Shown here one piece after another: positions 16,098 to 25,218 of a stretch of DNA of 46,359 nt. A program made the translations under genes and the position numbers. Each line of letters opens with the position of its first letter. Positions within the stretch are counted from its first letter, which is position 1. The notes under the pieces were generated by a model. The model was not told the origin of the DNA, made no database searches, and saw nothing but the letters and a program-made list of their open reading frames with translations. The stretch is from Akkermansia sp. (GTDB lineage: Bacteria > Verrucomicrobiota > Verrucomicrobiia > Verrucomicrobiales > Akkermansiaceae), in assembly GCA_030535795.1 (NCBI GenBank), contig JAUNRE010000007.1, positions 1-46,359 of the forward strand, in the 5' to 3' direction.

Positions 16098-16421
16098 ATG
16101 GATATTCCTTTAGCTCATTACCTCATTCTGTCCGGTCTGCTGTTTTCCATCGGCCTGGCCGGCGTGCTGATTCGCAAGAACATCATCGTGGTATTCATGT
16201 GCCTGGAAATGATGCTCAGCGCCGCCAACATCTCGCTGGTAGCCTTCTCTCGCGCCAACGGCGTGAACGGCGTACCGGTGTATGATGCGCAGGTACTTGC
16301 CCTGTTTGTCGTAGCCATAGCCGCGGCGGAAGTCGCCATCGGCCTGGCTCTCATCGTTGCCATGTTCCGCGCCCGCCGCACCGTGTCGAGCGCTGCACTC
16401 ACCACACTTAAAGAAGACTAA
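16098..16421 (+). CDS. nuoK: NADH-quinone oxidoreductase subunit K
   Basis: Small antiporter-related membrane subunit (MrpC-like) with three helices. The 107-residue length is typical. The hallmark ECLMELMLSAAN-like sequence appears as MCLEMMLSAANISL near residue 34, including the conserved helix-2 glutamate. A second acidic residue lies in AAAEVAIGLAL near residue 75. Both take part in proton translocation in known complex I. It sits 15 bp after nuoJ and 17 bp before nuoL. Confidence 0.96.
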   Translation: MDIPLAHYLILSGLLFSIGLAGVLIRKNIIVVFMCLEMMLSAANISLVAFSRANGVNGVPVYDAQVLALFVVAIAAAEVAIGLALIVAMFRARRTVSSAALTTLKED

Positions 16422-16438
16422 CCCCCAGCACTACGATT

Positions 16439-18292
16439 ATGATTCAGAATTCACCCTGGCTTTTCCTGCTGCTGCCGCTGGTCGTTGCCGCCATCAACTG
16501 GCTGTGCTTTAAGAAGTGCGCCTGCATGGCAGCCACGCTTTCCATTCTTTCCGCGCTGACAACGTTCGGCATGTGCGTAGCCTATCTCCTGGGCTGGCAA
16601 ACCGGCACGCCGGACACCTACACCTGGCTGCCCATCGTTACCGAGGGTCAGCCCTCTCTTTCCGTCGGCCTGCTGATGGATCCGCTTGCCATGCGCATGA
16701 TGCTGGTTGTAACCGGCATCGGCCTGCTGGTACACATCTTCTCGCTCGGCTACATGAAGGGCGACACCTCCAACCACAGCCGTTACTTTGCCGGCCTGAG
16801 CATCTTCATGTTCAGCATGACCACCATCGTACTGGCTGACAACCTGGCCATGACCTTCATCGGCTGGGAAATGGTGGGCTTCTCTTCCTACCTGCTCATC
16901 GGCCACTGGTTCGACAAAGCCAGCGCCGCAGATGCAGCTAAGAAAGCCTTTATCACCAACCGCGTCGGCGACTTCGGCTTCCTGATCGGCATTCTGCTGA
17001 CTCTGGCGGTGTTCGGCACCATCTCCTTCGGCGAGATGGGTGGCAAGGCCGCCGGCATTGCTCCGGCCATCCTCACAGCCACCGTCATCTGCCTCTTCTG
17101 CGGTGCTGTGGGTAAATCCGCCCAATTCCCGCTGCATGTGTGGCTGCCCGACGCCATGGAAGGCCCCACGCCGGTGTCAGCTCTCATCCACGCCGCCACC
17201 ATGGTGGCCGCCGGTGTCTACATGCTGGTGCGCCTGCAGGTGAGCATGGGCGAAGCCGCTTTCACGGACACGGCCTGCACCGTCATTGCCACGGTTGGCG
17301 CCATCACTGCTGTACTGGCAGCCCTCATGGCTGTACAGCAGGATGACATTAAGCGCGTGCTCGCATACTCCACCCTCTCCCAGCTGGGCTACATGGTCAT
17401 GGCAGTGGGTCTGATGGCCGGTGAAGCCGCCATGTTCCACCTCTACACCCACGCTTGGTTCAAAGCCCTGCTCTTCCTCGGTGCCGGTGCCATCATCGTG
17501 CGCTGCCACCACGAGCAGGACATCTGGAAGATGGGAGGCCTGAGCAAGCGTATGCCCCTCACCGTCATCTGCTTCCTCATGGGCACCTGCGCCCTCATTG
17601 CCATTCCCGGCTTCTCCGGCTTCTTCTCCAAGGAGGCGATTCTGGATGCCGCGCTGGCCAAGAGCCCGGTCTTCTTCTGGGTGGGTGCCGGTGTTGCAGC
17701 GCTCACCACATTCTACATGGCTCGCCTGTGCCTTGTAGCATTCTGCGGTGCGGCTCGTGCCCACGGGGCTGCCGAAGCCCGCGAAGCAGGCCCCACCATG
17801 CTGCTGCCGCTGCTTATTCTGTCCGTCATGGCTATCATCTCCGGCTACGGCTTCGTGGCTGATAGTCTGGTGCCCTTCGAAGGCTTCCACGCTCACGGGT
17901 TCGCCCTGGGGCTGCCCTTCTATGTCAGCCTGGGCTCGCTGGTGCTGGGGCTGCTGCTGGCCTACCTGGTGTACGGCCCGGGCAAGCGCAAGTCCGACCC
18001 GCTGGCCGGCAATGCTCTCAGCACAGCTCTGCGTAAGCGCCTCTATATCGACGACTTCTACGACAAGGGGCTCATCGCCCTCATCCAGGGCAACGCATCC
18101 CGCGTCGTCGAGTTTATCGACAACGCCGGTATCCGAGGCATCCTCACTCTGGGTGGTGCCTGGTTCATCGGTAAAATCGGAAAGCTGCTCACCTGGTTCC
18201 AGGGCGGTGTACTGCGCCGCTACGCCATCGTGGCAGCACTGGGAGCCCTGCTCTTCATCTTCCTTATCGCCTCTGCAACATTCACCCACTAA
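16439..18292 (+). CDS. nuoL: NADH-quinone oxidoreductase subunit L
   Basis: Distal antiporter-like proton-pumping subunit with the long lateral helix at its C terminus. The 617-residue length matches the family. Diagnostic motifs include the helix-5 glutamate region (IGWEMVGFSSYLLIGHW, near residue 141), GKSAQFPLHVWLPDAMEGPT near residue 223, and the lysine/histidine region HAWFKALLFLGAGA near residue 338. The terminal segment from about residue 540 has the charged YIDDFYDKGL linker before the last hydrophobic stretch. It starts 17 bp after nuoK. Confidence 0.96.
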   Translation: MIQNSPWLFLLLPLVVAAINWLCFKKCACMAATLSILSALTTFGMCVAYLLGWQTGTPDTYTWLPIVTEGQPSLSVGLLMDPLAMRMMLVVTGIGLLVHIFSLGYMKGDTSNHSRYFAGLSIFMFSMTTIVLADNLAMTFIGWEMVGFSSYLLIGHWFDKASAADAAKKAFITNRVGDFGFLIGILLTLAVFGTISFGEMGGKAAGIAPAILTATVICLFCGAVGKSAQFPLHVWLPDAMEGPTPVSALIHAATMVAAGVYMLVRLQVSMGEAAFTDTACTVIATVGAITAVLAALMAVQQDDIKRVLAYSTLSQLGYMVMAVGLMAGEAAMFHLYTHAWFKALLFLGAGAIIVRCHHEQDIWKMGGLSKRMPLTVICFLMGTCALIAIPGFSGFFSKEAILDAALAKSPVFFWVGAGVAALTTFYMARLCLVAFCGAARAHGAAEAREAGPTMLLPLLILSVMAIISGYGFVADSLVPFEGFHAHGFALGLPFYVSLGSLVLGLLLAYLVYGPGKRKSDPLAGNALSTALRKRLYIDDFYDKGLIALIQGNASRVVEFIDNAGIRGILTLGGAWFIGKIGKLLTWFQGGVLRRYAIVAALGALLFIFLIASATFTH

Positions 18293-18307
18293 ATCAAACA
18301 TACCATC

Positions 18308-19903
18308 ATGCTTATCTGGCTTATTATCGTACCTGTGATAGCAGCCGCCCTCATTGGGCTGCTGAAGGCGCCGGGCCGTGCCACGGCTCTGGTGAGCGCC
18401 ACATTCACGCTGATTATGGGTGTATGGGCGTTCATCAGCGCCACCTACGGCGGCGAGGACGCCATCAACTGCTGGTCCACCCTTGGGGAGCGCGAGCTGT
18501 GGTTCTCGCTCGAAGGGCCGCTCAGCCCCATCATGCTGCTTCTCTCGGTCATCGTGACCTTCGCTGCCATTCTGGGGCTGAAGGCACCCGACAAAGATGC
18601 TGAGCGCAGCTGGTCCATTGCAGCCCTGCTGCTTTCCACCGGTGCCATCGGCGCATTCGTCTCCGACAACATCATCTCCTTCTACGCCTTCCACGAGCTG
18701 GCACTCATCCCCACTTTCGTGATGATTGGCTTCTACGGCCGCGGCAATCGCCACACCGTAGCGTGGACCGCCACCGTGTACTTGGGACTTGCCTCCATGG
18801 TACTGCTGGCAGGCCTGCTGATGCTGTGCAGCGAGATGCGCACCTACACCTTCTCGGGCATTCGCATGGCCGTGCAGTACGGCATGGTACCGTCCTCATG
18901 CCTGATTCCCGGCCTGCTGCTGGTGGGCTTCGGCACCTTGGTATCACTCTTCCCGTTCCACGCCTGGGCAGCCCCTGCCTATGCCAGTGCCCCCACGCCC
19001 ATTGCCATGCTGCATGCAGGCGTGCTCAAGAAGTTCGGCCTGTACGGTCTCTTCATGCTGGCCTACTGCATGGGACCTGTCTGCAAGGAGTTCTTCGGCT
19101 GCTGGAACAACCTGCTGCTGCTCCTGCTGCTGGGTAATGTGCTCTGGGTTGGTTATGTGACCGTGGCTCAGACGCGCCTGGACGACATGCTCGGCAACTC
19201 CTCCGTCATGCACATGGGCTACATCTTCCTGGCATTTGCCGCCTATATCGCCTCCGCCGGTAACAACGAACTGGCTATCCGCGGTGCCGCCCTGCTCATG
19301 CTGGCACACGGTCTCACCATTGCCCTGCTCTTCCTGCTGACCGGGCAGATTGAGAGCCAGACCCGCACGCTGGAGCTGGACTCCATGGGTGGTTTGGGGC
19401 GCAAGCTGCCCTGCCTGGGTTTCCTGTTCGGCCTGGCCGGGTTGGCCAGCATCGGCCTGCCTCTGCTGGCAAACTTTGCGGGCGAGTTCACGGTATTCGT
19501 GTCCTGCTTCAATGGTTGGCAGCCCGGCGCTGCCGCAGCCACCACCGGCTGCGATGTGCTCAGCAACATCTACCACTCGCTTGGAAGCTGGCTGAGCGAC
19601 ATCTGGCTGATTGGCTCGGTGTTCGGCTGGATTTTCAACGCCATCACCTGCACCCTCAACACCATCTCCGGTTGGTTTGGCGGGCTGGGGCCGGTACAGC
19701 TGGCTACTCTGTTTGCCCTGTGGGGGCTGGTCATCAGCGCCATCTACATGCTGCGTGCATTCCGCCGCGTGTTCGAGGGCAACGTGGGGCTCGCCTCCGA
19801 GCGTGCTACCGCGCTGAGCTGCTCCGACAAGCTCTCCGCAGCATTCTTGGCCTTCTTCATCGTGCTCTTCGGTGTTGCGCCGTTCCTCATCTTCATCTAT
19901 TGA
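18308..19903 (+). CDS. nuoM: NADH-quinone oxidoreductase subunit M with insertion
   Basis: Second antiporter-like proton-pumping subunit. The pump glutamate motif (FHELALIPTFVMIG, near residue 128) and the FPFHAWAAPAYASAPTP stretch (near residue 214) are present. The lysine-bearing helix is recognisable as HAGVLKKFGLYGL (near residue 235). Near the C terminus, between FAGEFTVF (about residue 391) and LATLFALWGLVIS (about residue 465), there are about 70 residues with one or two extra hydrophobic segments. Ordinary NuoM is much shorter here. It follows nuoL by 15 bp. Confidence 0.94.
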   Translation: MLIWLIIVPVIAAALIGLLKAPGRATALVSATFTLIMGVWAFISATYGGEDAINCWSTLGERELWFSLEGPLSPIMLLLSVIVTFAAILGLKAPDKDAERSWSIAALLLSTGAIGAFVSDNIISFYAFHELALIPTFVMIGFYGRGNRHTVAWTATVYLGLASMVLLAGLLMLCSEMRTYTFSGIRMAVQYGMVPSSCLIPGLLLVGFGTLVSLFPFHAWAAPAYASAPTPIAMLHAGVLKKFGLYGLFMLAYCMGPVCKEFFGCWNNLLLLLLLGNVLWVGYVTVAQTRLDDMLGNSSVMHMGYIFLAFAAYIASAGNNELAIRGAALLMLAHGLTIALLFLLTGQIESQTRTLELDSMGGLGRKLPCLGFLFGLAGLASIGLPLLANFAGEFTVFVSCFNGWQPGAAAATTGCDVLSNIYHSLGSWLSDIWLIGSVFGWIFNAITCTLNTISGWFGGLGPVQLATLFALWGLVISAIYMLRAFRRVFEGNVGLASERATALSCSDKLSAAFLAFFIVLFGVAPFLIFIY

Positions 19904-19929
19904 ACCCCATCCCCAATCACTGAAATACC

Positions 19930-21390
19930 ATGAACAACGAATACGTTTCAGCCGTTTACACCTGGGGACAGTTTGCACCGGAGTTCGCTCTGGTGGCTCT
20001 GGCCACACTCATTCTGATGGCAGACTGCTTCGCCCCCCGAATCCCCAAGCGGGTGTACCCCATCGTGGGTGCCGTGGGTGCGTTCATCGCGGCCTTCTTC
20101 ATGATTCGTCCCGAGTTTGGCTACAGCAGCCCCTTCGGCATGATTGCCTGTGTCACCACGGCACTGGTGCTTCTGCTGGCCTATGATTACCGCAAGGTAA
20201 CCTGCGCCTCCGTTGGCGGAGCGGGTGTCGAGGAAGGCACGACCGAGCTTTGCTCCCTGCTGCTGATTGCCTGCGCAGGCGTCTGCGCACTGGCCGAGGC
20301 TCACGACATCATCATGCTCTTCGTCAGCCTGGAGGTCGTCACCCTCGCCTCCTATGTAATGGCCGGCTACTTCCGCCGCAATCAGGGGTCTGTTGAAGCC
20401 GGTGTCAAGTACTTGGTGCTGGGTGCCCTGAGCACCGGCCTGATGGTATTCGGCGCCGCCTGGTACTACGGCACGACCGGTTCCTTCATGCTGAGCGCCG
20501 AGTTGGTGCACAGCCTGCTGACCTGCCCGATGACCGAGTTGCAGACCGGTTTCTACCTGGCTGTGGGGCTCTTGCTACTGGGTGCCTTCTTCAAGGCCGG
20601 TGCCGCCCCCATGCAGATTTGGATTCCTGACGTTTACCAGGGCTCGCCCACTCCGGTGAGTGCTTTCCTGGCGGTCGCCTCCAAAGCCGCCGGCTTTGCC
20701 GTGCTGGTAGCTATTCTGCTGCCGTTCAGCCGCCTGTACGCTGTACATCCCGGCAAGGTAGGCGCCATTGTTACAGCCATCTCCGTAGTAGCCGCTGCCA
20801 CCTTGCTAGTGGGTAACCTGGGTGCCATCTGCCAGAACAACGCCAAGCGCCTGCTGGGTTACTCCTCCATCGGCCAGGCCGGTTTCATCCTCGTGTTCTT
20901 CACCAACATCGGCGCCACCTGCCTCACAGACTATGTCGTGAACTACCTGGTGGCCTACATGCTGGCAACGGTGGCTGCCTTCTACGCCATTGCCATGGTG
21001 CGCACTCAGCGCGGCAGCGAGGAGATTGCCGCCTTCCGCGGCCTGGGCAAGACCAACCCGCGCACGGCTTTCCTCATCACGGTGTCCTTCGCCTCGCTGG
21101 CTGGCGTTCCGCTCACCTACGGCTTCCTGGCCAAGTACAACTCCTTCGCCATGTTCATCGAAGCCACGCATTGCCAGAGCGGCCTTATCTGGCTGCTGCC
21201 CTTCATGATTGTGGGTGCGGCCGCAGGGTTCTACTACTACTTTAAGGTACTGCGTGAGATGTACTGGGAGAAGCCGCAGGAAGGTGACAAGCCCCTGCAG
21301 GTGCCGGTTATCACGGCTGCCGTGCTGACCGGGTGCGCCTTGGTTCTCATCTGGTTGGGAACGGAGCCGCTCATGTTCATTCCTTACTGA
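19930..21390 (+). CDS. nuoN: NADH-quinone oxidoreductase subunit N
   Basis: Third antiporter-like subunit, adjacent to NuoK in the membrane arm. The helix-5 glutamate motif appears as FVSLEVVTLASYVMAGY (near residue 131). The proton-channel lysine region is KAGAAPMQIWIPDVYQGSPTP (starting near residue 222, split over two helices), followed by KRLLGYSSIGQAG near residue 307. Length 486 is typical. It is the last gene of the run and is closed by a strong terminator 14 bp downstream. Confidence 0.96.
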   Translation: MNNEYVSAVYTWGQFAPEFALVALATLILMADCFAPRIPKRVYPIVGAVGAFIAAFFMIRPEFGYSSPFGMIACVTTALVLLLAYDYRKVTCASVGGAGVEEGTTELCSLLLIACAGVCALAEAHDIIMLFVSLEVVTLASYVMAGYFRRNQGSVEAGVKYLVLGALSTGLMVFGAAWYYGTTGSFMLSAELVHSLLTCPMTELQTGFYLAVGLLLLGAFFKAGAAPMQIWIPDVYQGSPTPVSAFLAVASKAAGFAVLVAILLPFSRLYAVHPGKVGAIVTAISVVAAATLLVGNLGAICQNNAKRLLGYSSIGQAGFILVFFTNIGATCLTDYVVNYLVAYMLATVAAFYAIAMVRTQRGSEEIAAFRGLGKTNPRTAFLITVSFASLAGVPLTYGFLAKYNSFAMFIEATHCQSGLIWLLPFMIVGAAAGFYYYFKVLREMYWEKPQEGDKPLQVPVITAAVLTGCALVLIWLGTEPLMFIPY

Positions 21391-21404
21391 TTCTACTGAT
21401 TCGG

Positions 21405-21437
21405 GTCCCGGTCCTCCCTGCAGGGCCGGGACTTTTT
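21405..21437 (+). terminator. rho-independent terminator of the nuo operon
   Basis: GTCCCGGTCCT (21405-21415) pairs with AGGGCCGGGAC (21422-21432) over 11 positions with one T-G wobble. The six-base loop closes it and TTTTT follows directly. It lies 15 bp after the nuoN stop codon and 18 bp before the next start, so the next gene is probably a separate unit. Confidence 0.85.
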
Positions 21438-21454
21438 ACTATCCCCCCACCCGT

Positions 21455-22573
21455 ATGAAACAATCGCAAGACACCCCGGCCTCCCCCGGGCGCCGCAGCT
21501 TCCTGCGTTACCTGGCAGGCGGCACGGCCGGCCTGTTGGCTACCGGCTGGGGTATCGACCGCCTGCTGGCACACACCCTGTGCCGTCCCGGTGAATGGCA
21601 CGGCCCGGTGACGGATCACTTCGATGGTACCAACTTTTTCAACCCGACCGTAAGCCTGGACTACAGCACCTCTGCCGCCATGCGCTGGCTGAGCGAACGC
21701 GGCGAAAAAGGCTTCTACCCCACGGTAAGCCAAAATCGCCACCAACCGCAACTAGCCCCGAAAGTAGACGGTAAAGACTGGGAGGTGACAATGGTGAACC
21801 ACTCGACCATGCTGATTCGTTGCGCAGGGCTCAACATCCTGACCGACCCGGTATGGAGCGACCATACCAGCCCGCTGCCAATCGGCCCGGAGCGCAAGCG
21901 CCCCGTCGGCATCCCGTGGGAACAGCTCCCCAAAATCGACGTCTGCCTGATTTCACACGACCACTACGACCACTTCGACGTCCCCACACTGCAACGGCTT
22001 TTCTCTCGCGACAATCCTCTCTTCATCGTCCCCCTGGGGCTGCGCGGCCTGCTGGCCTACCACCTCGGCACCGAACCGCGTTGCGAGGAAAAAGACTGGT
22101 GGGATAGTGTGACACTCAGCCCGCAGTTGCGCATCGTGCTCACCCCTGCCCTGCACTGGAGCAAACGCTACCGAGATGCCGCCAGCGCCAACAAATCGCT
22201 CTGGTGCGGTTTCTCGCTACTGGTGACAGACGGCCCGCACATCTACTTTGCAGGCGACACGGCGCGCTGCGACTGGTTCACGGAGATTCGCCAACGCCTT
22301 GGCGCCCCCACCGTAGCCCTGCTGCCTATCGGCATGTACAAGCCGGAGTGGATTCGCAAGAACCACACCAACCCGGCCGATGCCGTGGAGGCGTTCGTAC
22401 AGCTTCGGGCGCAACAGGCCATCGCCTGCCACTTCGGCACCTGGCAACTGGCCAACGAAGGATACGACGAAACACTCACCGACCTCGCCTCCGCGCTCCG
22501 GCAAGCCAACATCTCCCCCAATCGCTTCCCCGCCCCCGAAAACGGCCAGACAATCCGCGGCACCGCGGATTGA
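21455..22573 (+). CDS. Tat-exported metallo-beta-lactamase-fold hydrolase (UlaG/NAPE-PLD-like)
   Basis: The 372-residue protein begins with a twin-arginine signal (GRRSFLRYL, residues ~12-20) and a hydrophobic stretch, so it is probably exported folded with its metals. The metal-binding motif HDHYDH lies near residue 167, preceded by the fold's LTDPVWSDH segment near residue 129. Later ligands are suggested by AGDTARCDWF near residue 266 and ACHFGTWQL near residue 327. This arrangement matches the Lactamase_B_2 group that includes N-acyl-phosphatidylethanolamine phospholipase D. A lipid or phosphodiester substrate is possible but not shown by the sequence. It follows the nuo terminator by 17 bp and seems independent of the operon. 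Confidence 0.85.
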   Translation: MKQSQDTPASPGRRSFLRYLAGGTAGLLATGWGIDRLLAHTLCRPGEWHGPVTDHFDGTNFFNPTVSLDYSTSAAMRWLSERGEKGFYPTVSQNRHQPQLAPKVDGKDWEVTMVNHSTMLIRCAGLNILTDPVWSDHTSPLPIGPERKRPVGIPWEQLPKIDVCLISHDHYDHFDVPTLQRLFSRDNPLFIVPLGLRGLLAYHLGTEPRCEEKDWWDSVTLSPQLRIVLTPALHWSKRYRDAASANKSLWCGFSLLVTDGPHIYFAGDTARCDWFTEIRQRLGAPTVALLPIGMYKPEWIRKNHTNPADAVEAFVQLRAQQAIACHFGTWQLANEGYDETLTDLASALRQANISPNRFPAPENGQTIRGTAD

Positions 22574-22604
22574 TTGCAATTACTGCCTTTTTTCCAACTT
22601 TTGA

Positions 22605-22620
22605 ATTGTATCAATACAAT
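22605..22620. promoter_or_regulatory. perfect palindrome just before the acyltransferase start
   Basis: ATTGTATCAATACAAT is an exact inverted repeat (two 7-bp arms, 2-bp centre) ending two bases before the ATG at 22623. It could be an operator or, in RNA, a small hairpin that hides the start site. The surrounding sequence is AT-rich, so chance is not excluded. Confidence 0.4.
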
Positions 22621-22622
22621 AT

Positions 22623-24719
22623 ATGTTGTATACTTCTTCCGTGACGCAAAATAATCAGAAAAAGTATATTCAGCATCTGGTTGGAGTAAGAGGCATCGCT
22701 ATACTGATGGTCATATTGTTCCACATGTGCCCTCAGTATTTTTCTAATGGATTTTACGGAGTTGACATTTTTTTTGTTATTACAGGTTACCTGTTATTTT
22801 ACGGAAAACAAACAAGCTCACCCTTTTCATTTTTTTCATTCATAAAGAAAAAGCTATTGAGAGTTTATCCTTCTCTGTGCGTACTGATATTATTTGCAGG
22901 GATTAGCATGATTCCATTCCTTTATGATACTCTCATAGCTCTAACACACGGAAAAAATTGTTTATACTCCCTCCTTGGATTTTCTAACATATTCTACATA
23001 AAAGTCTATTCTAATTACTTTGCAGCTGATTCAAATATGAATCCACTGCTGCACACATGGTATCTATCCGCCACCATACAAATTTATCTTCTGTGGGCTA
23101 TTGGACAGGTGTTGTTACAGCAGACCTCCGTATGTACGCAACGCGTTTGTCTATGTTTTATAGCGATAGCTTCACTCGTATATTGTCTGTCTTTTACGCT
23201 ACAGCAACTACTCCTCGATTACGCAGGAGTTACCTGGGGGCAAGACTCTGCTGTATCATATTATGACCCATTAGGACGCTTATGGCAGATACTGGCAGGC
23301 GGATTAGTTTGCGTGCTACCATTAGCAAAGCGTCAATGGGTAAATTGCTCTATTGGGGTAACAAGTCTGGCAATTCTCTGCATCATAGCATTCTGCAATT
23401 ATCCTCTACCGGCATGGATTTCAATATTAGTAGTTGTATGTACAGTGCTCATTTTGAAATATGCAGGAGAAGTTCATAAACTCAAGTTATTTGAGAATCC
23501 ACCTCTACTCTTTCTTGGAAAAATCTCATTTTCTCTTTATTTAGTGCATTTCCCTATTCTTGTTTTCTACCGCCACTGGGAAAGGTCATCTCCCAATTTA
23601 TTTTGGTTGACTATTTTATTGCTGACTTCCATTCTTTGTGCATGGGCTCTATGGCGATGGGTCGAAACAAGTCATTTCTCTCGCCGAGGAAATTTGATTC
23701 TTTTTACTAGCGCACTATTTCTGGCATGCTTTGTCAGAGGCGTCTTTAAATTGGGACTGCATTGGGATATGCGCGACATTAAATACCCAGTGTATAATTT
23801 ATCCTCGGAACATACCAATTATCACCCAAGCGTACATATTGGTTACGACGATAAATTATTAAAAGGCGAAGGGGGAACGCAGGCTCTTTTGCGAGCTCAA
23901 AAAACACTGCCTCCCATTCTTTCGCTATCAGGTATAAAAGAAAAACCTCAATTTGTTCTTATCGGAAATAGCGTTGCTCAACAATTATACGCGGGGTTCC
24001 ACGAGATAGCTAAGCAGAAAAAGATTTCAGGCATCCATCTGACTACAATTATTTTTCCGTTGTGGAATGTCCACTGTTGGCTGAATGACTCATACTGCTG
24101 GACAGAAGAGAAAGCGAATGCTTTTATCGACTGGCTAAAACAACAGCCTGATATACATACGATTGTTGTCTCTTACCTCTGGAAATCCGAGTTTTCACAG
24201 TTATCCAAATATACAACATGGGGCGGACAGACAATGCCGCGCACGCCCGCGACAATGCATGAAGCGGCGAAAGACTTTTGCACCAAAATTAAGGAAATTG
24301 GGAAACATGTCGTATTCTTAACCCCAACCCCTGTATTCATGGAGTTTGAAGACAAAAGTCTACTCGGAAAAGGAGAGGATTATGTACAGTGGAGGAAGCA
24401 GAGAAAAGACATCATTGCACCACACAATGAAGAAGACCCATTTGTTATCAGCAAAAAAGAATATATGAGTTTTAATGAAGAAATATTTACCATGCTCCAC
24501 AAACTAGAGAGTGAAGGCTATTGCAAATTGCTACACATAGAACATGGTATTTTCCAAGATGGTAACTTCAGTGGATTACATAAAGGTGTTCTCTTTGGCC
24601 GAGATAAGACCCATATTACGCCTCCGGCATCGATATATATTTTGCAAAAAGTTGCTGATGAATTCGAAGAAATTATCAAACACAACCAAGCAAATATTCA
24701 TGTCAATCAGAACAAGTAA
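22623..24719 (+). CDS. membrane O-acyltransferase with SGNH-like domain (OafA/acyltransferase-3 type)
   Basis: The 698-residue protein has the acyltransferase-3 layout. Residues ~10-365 hold about ten hydrophobic helices and begin with the family signature GVRGIAILMVILFHM, followed by GVDIFFVITGYLLF. After a linker comes a periplasmic-type domain (~440-690) like the SGNH hydrolase part of OafA. Its nucleophile block is GNSVAQQLY near residue 448 and its Asp/His block is DKTHITPP near residue 661. Such proteins O-acetylate surface glycans or peptidoglycan. The gene is clearly more AT-rich than the flanking nuo and ABC genes, suggesting transfer. It may modify the glycan made by the cluster at 31-43 kb, though it is separated from it. 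An alternative GTG start lies at 22641. Confidence 0.85.
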   Translation: MLYTSSVTQNNQKKYIQHLVGVRGIAILMVILFHMCPQYFSNGFYGVDIFFVITGYLLFYGKQTSSPFSFFSFIKKKLLRVYPSLCVLILFAGISMIPFLYDTLIALTHGKNCLYSLLGFSNIFYIKVYSNYFAADSNMNPLLHTWYLSATIQIYLLWAIGQVLLQQTSVCTQRVCLCFIAIASLVYCLSFTLQQLLLDYAGVTWGQDSAVSYYDPLGRLWQILAGGLVCVLPLAKRQWVNCSIGVTSLAILCIIAFCNYPLPAWISILVVVCTVLILKYAGEVHKLKLFENPPLLFLGKISFSLYLVHFPILVFYRHWERSSPNLFWLTILLLTSILCAWALWRWVETSHFSRRGNLILFTSALFLACFVRGVFKLGLHWDMRDIKYPVYNLSSEHTNYHPSVHIGYDDKLLKGEGGTQALLRAQKTLPPILSLSGIKEKPQFVLIGNSVAQQLYAGFHEIAKQKKISGIHLTTIIFPLWNVHCWLNDSYCWTEEKANAFIDWLKQQPDIHTIVVSYLWKSEFSQLSKYTTWGGQTMPRTPATMHEAAKDFCTKIKEIGKHVVFLTPTPVFMEFEDKSLLGKGEDYVQWRKQRKDIIAPHNEEDPFVISKKEYMSFNEEIFTMLHKLESEGYCKLLHIEHGIFQDGNFSGLHKGVLFGRDKTHITPPASIYILQKVADEFEEIIKHNQANIHVNQNK

Positions 24720-24743
24720 GTTCCCCTATTCTCCGGTAACTAC

Positions 24744-25217
24744 TCACTTCTTCAGGAAATAGCGCACCATCAGGAAGTTGAGCGGCACCACGATGACGTA
24801 GACGGGTAGCGGCAACAGCGACTCCGCCTGCCCGAGCACCGGGAAACTGCGCACGAGCCACGGGCAACACCAGGCAAGAGCACTTGCCAGAAGAGCGCCC
24901 AGCCCCCATACACGGAACACATTCAGCAGCAACAGGTGCATACCGGCATTCACCGCATGGCTCAGCGCGAAGCCGGCACCTTTTTTCACGCTGCCCTGCG
25001 TGCGGAATGTCCACCGCAACGACACCAGGTAATTGAGCACAAAGCTCACCACATACCCTACGGCATAAGTCAGCGTGAGAGCCAGCGGGTTTTGCTCCGT
25101 TACTCCGCACATGGCATTGAGCAGCAGATAAACGCCTAGGTGCACGAGGGTTGCCCCTACCCCTACCACAAAAAAACGAGCAAACTCGCCGCCGGTTTCT
25201 TTCAACTGAGTTTTCAT
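24744..25217 (-). CDS. GtrA-like polyprenol-sugar flippase family membrane protein
   Basis: Small membrane protein of the GtrA/PF04138 type. Relatives move or hold polyprenyl-phosphate sugars for glycosylation of surface polymers. The 157-residue protein has four hydrophobic helices. The family pattern is visible near the N terminus (FARFFVVGVGATLVHLGVYLLL) and in YVVSFVLNYLVSLRWTF near residue 67. The ATG at 25217 is chosen because it lies one base after the stop of the upstream oxidase gene, a typical coupled arrangement. A longer frame to 25289 would add a nonconserved leader overlapping that gene. It is the last gene of the minus-strand run and is convergent with the acyltransferase. Confidence 0.75.
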   Translation of the reverse strand: MKTQLKETGGEFARFFVVGVGATLVHLGVYLLLNAMCGVTEQNPLALTLTYAVGYVVSFVLNYLVSLRWTFRTQGSVKKGAGFALSHAVNAGMHLLLLNVFRVWGLGALLASALAWCCPWLVRSFPVLGQAESLLPLPVYVIVVPLNFLMVRYFLKK

Positions 25218-25218
25218 C

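Noticed and set aside
17177..18754. 525-codon minus-strand frame over nuoL/nuoM
   Set aside because: Its composition is hydrophilic and repetitive and it runs across two clear membrane-protein genes on the other strand.
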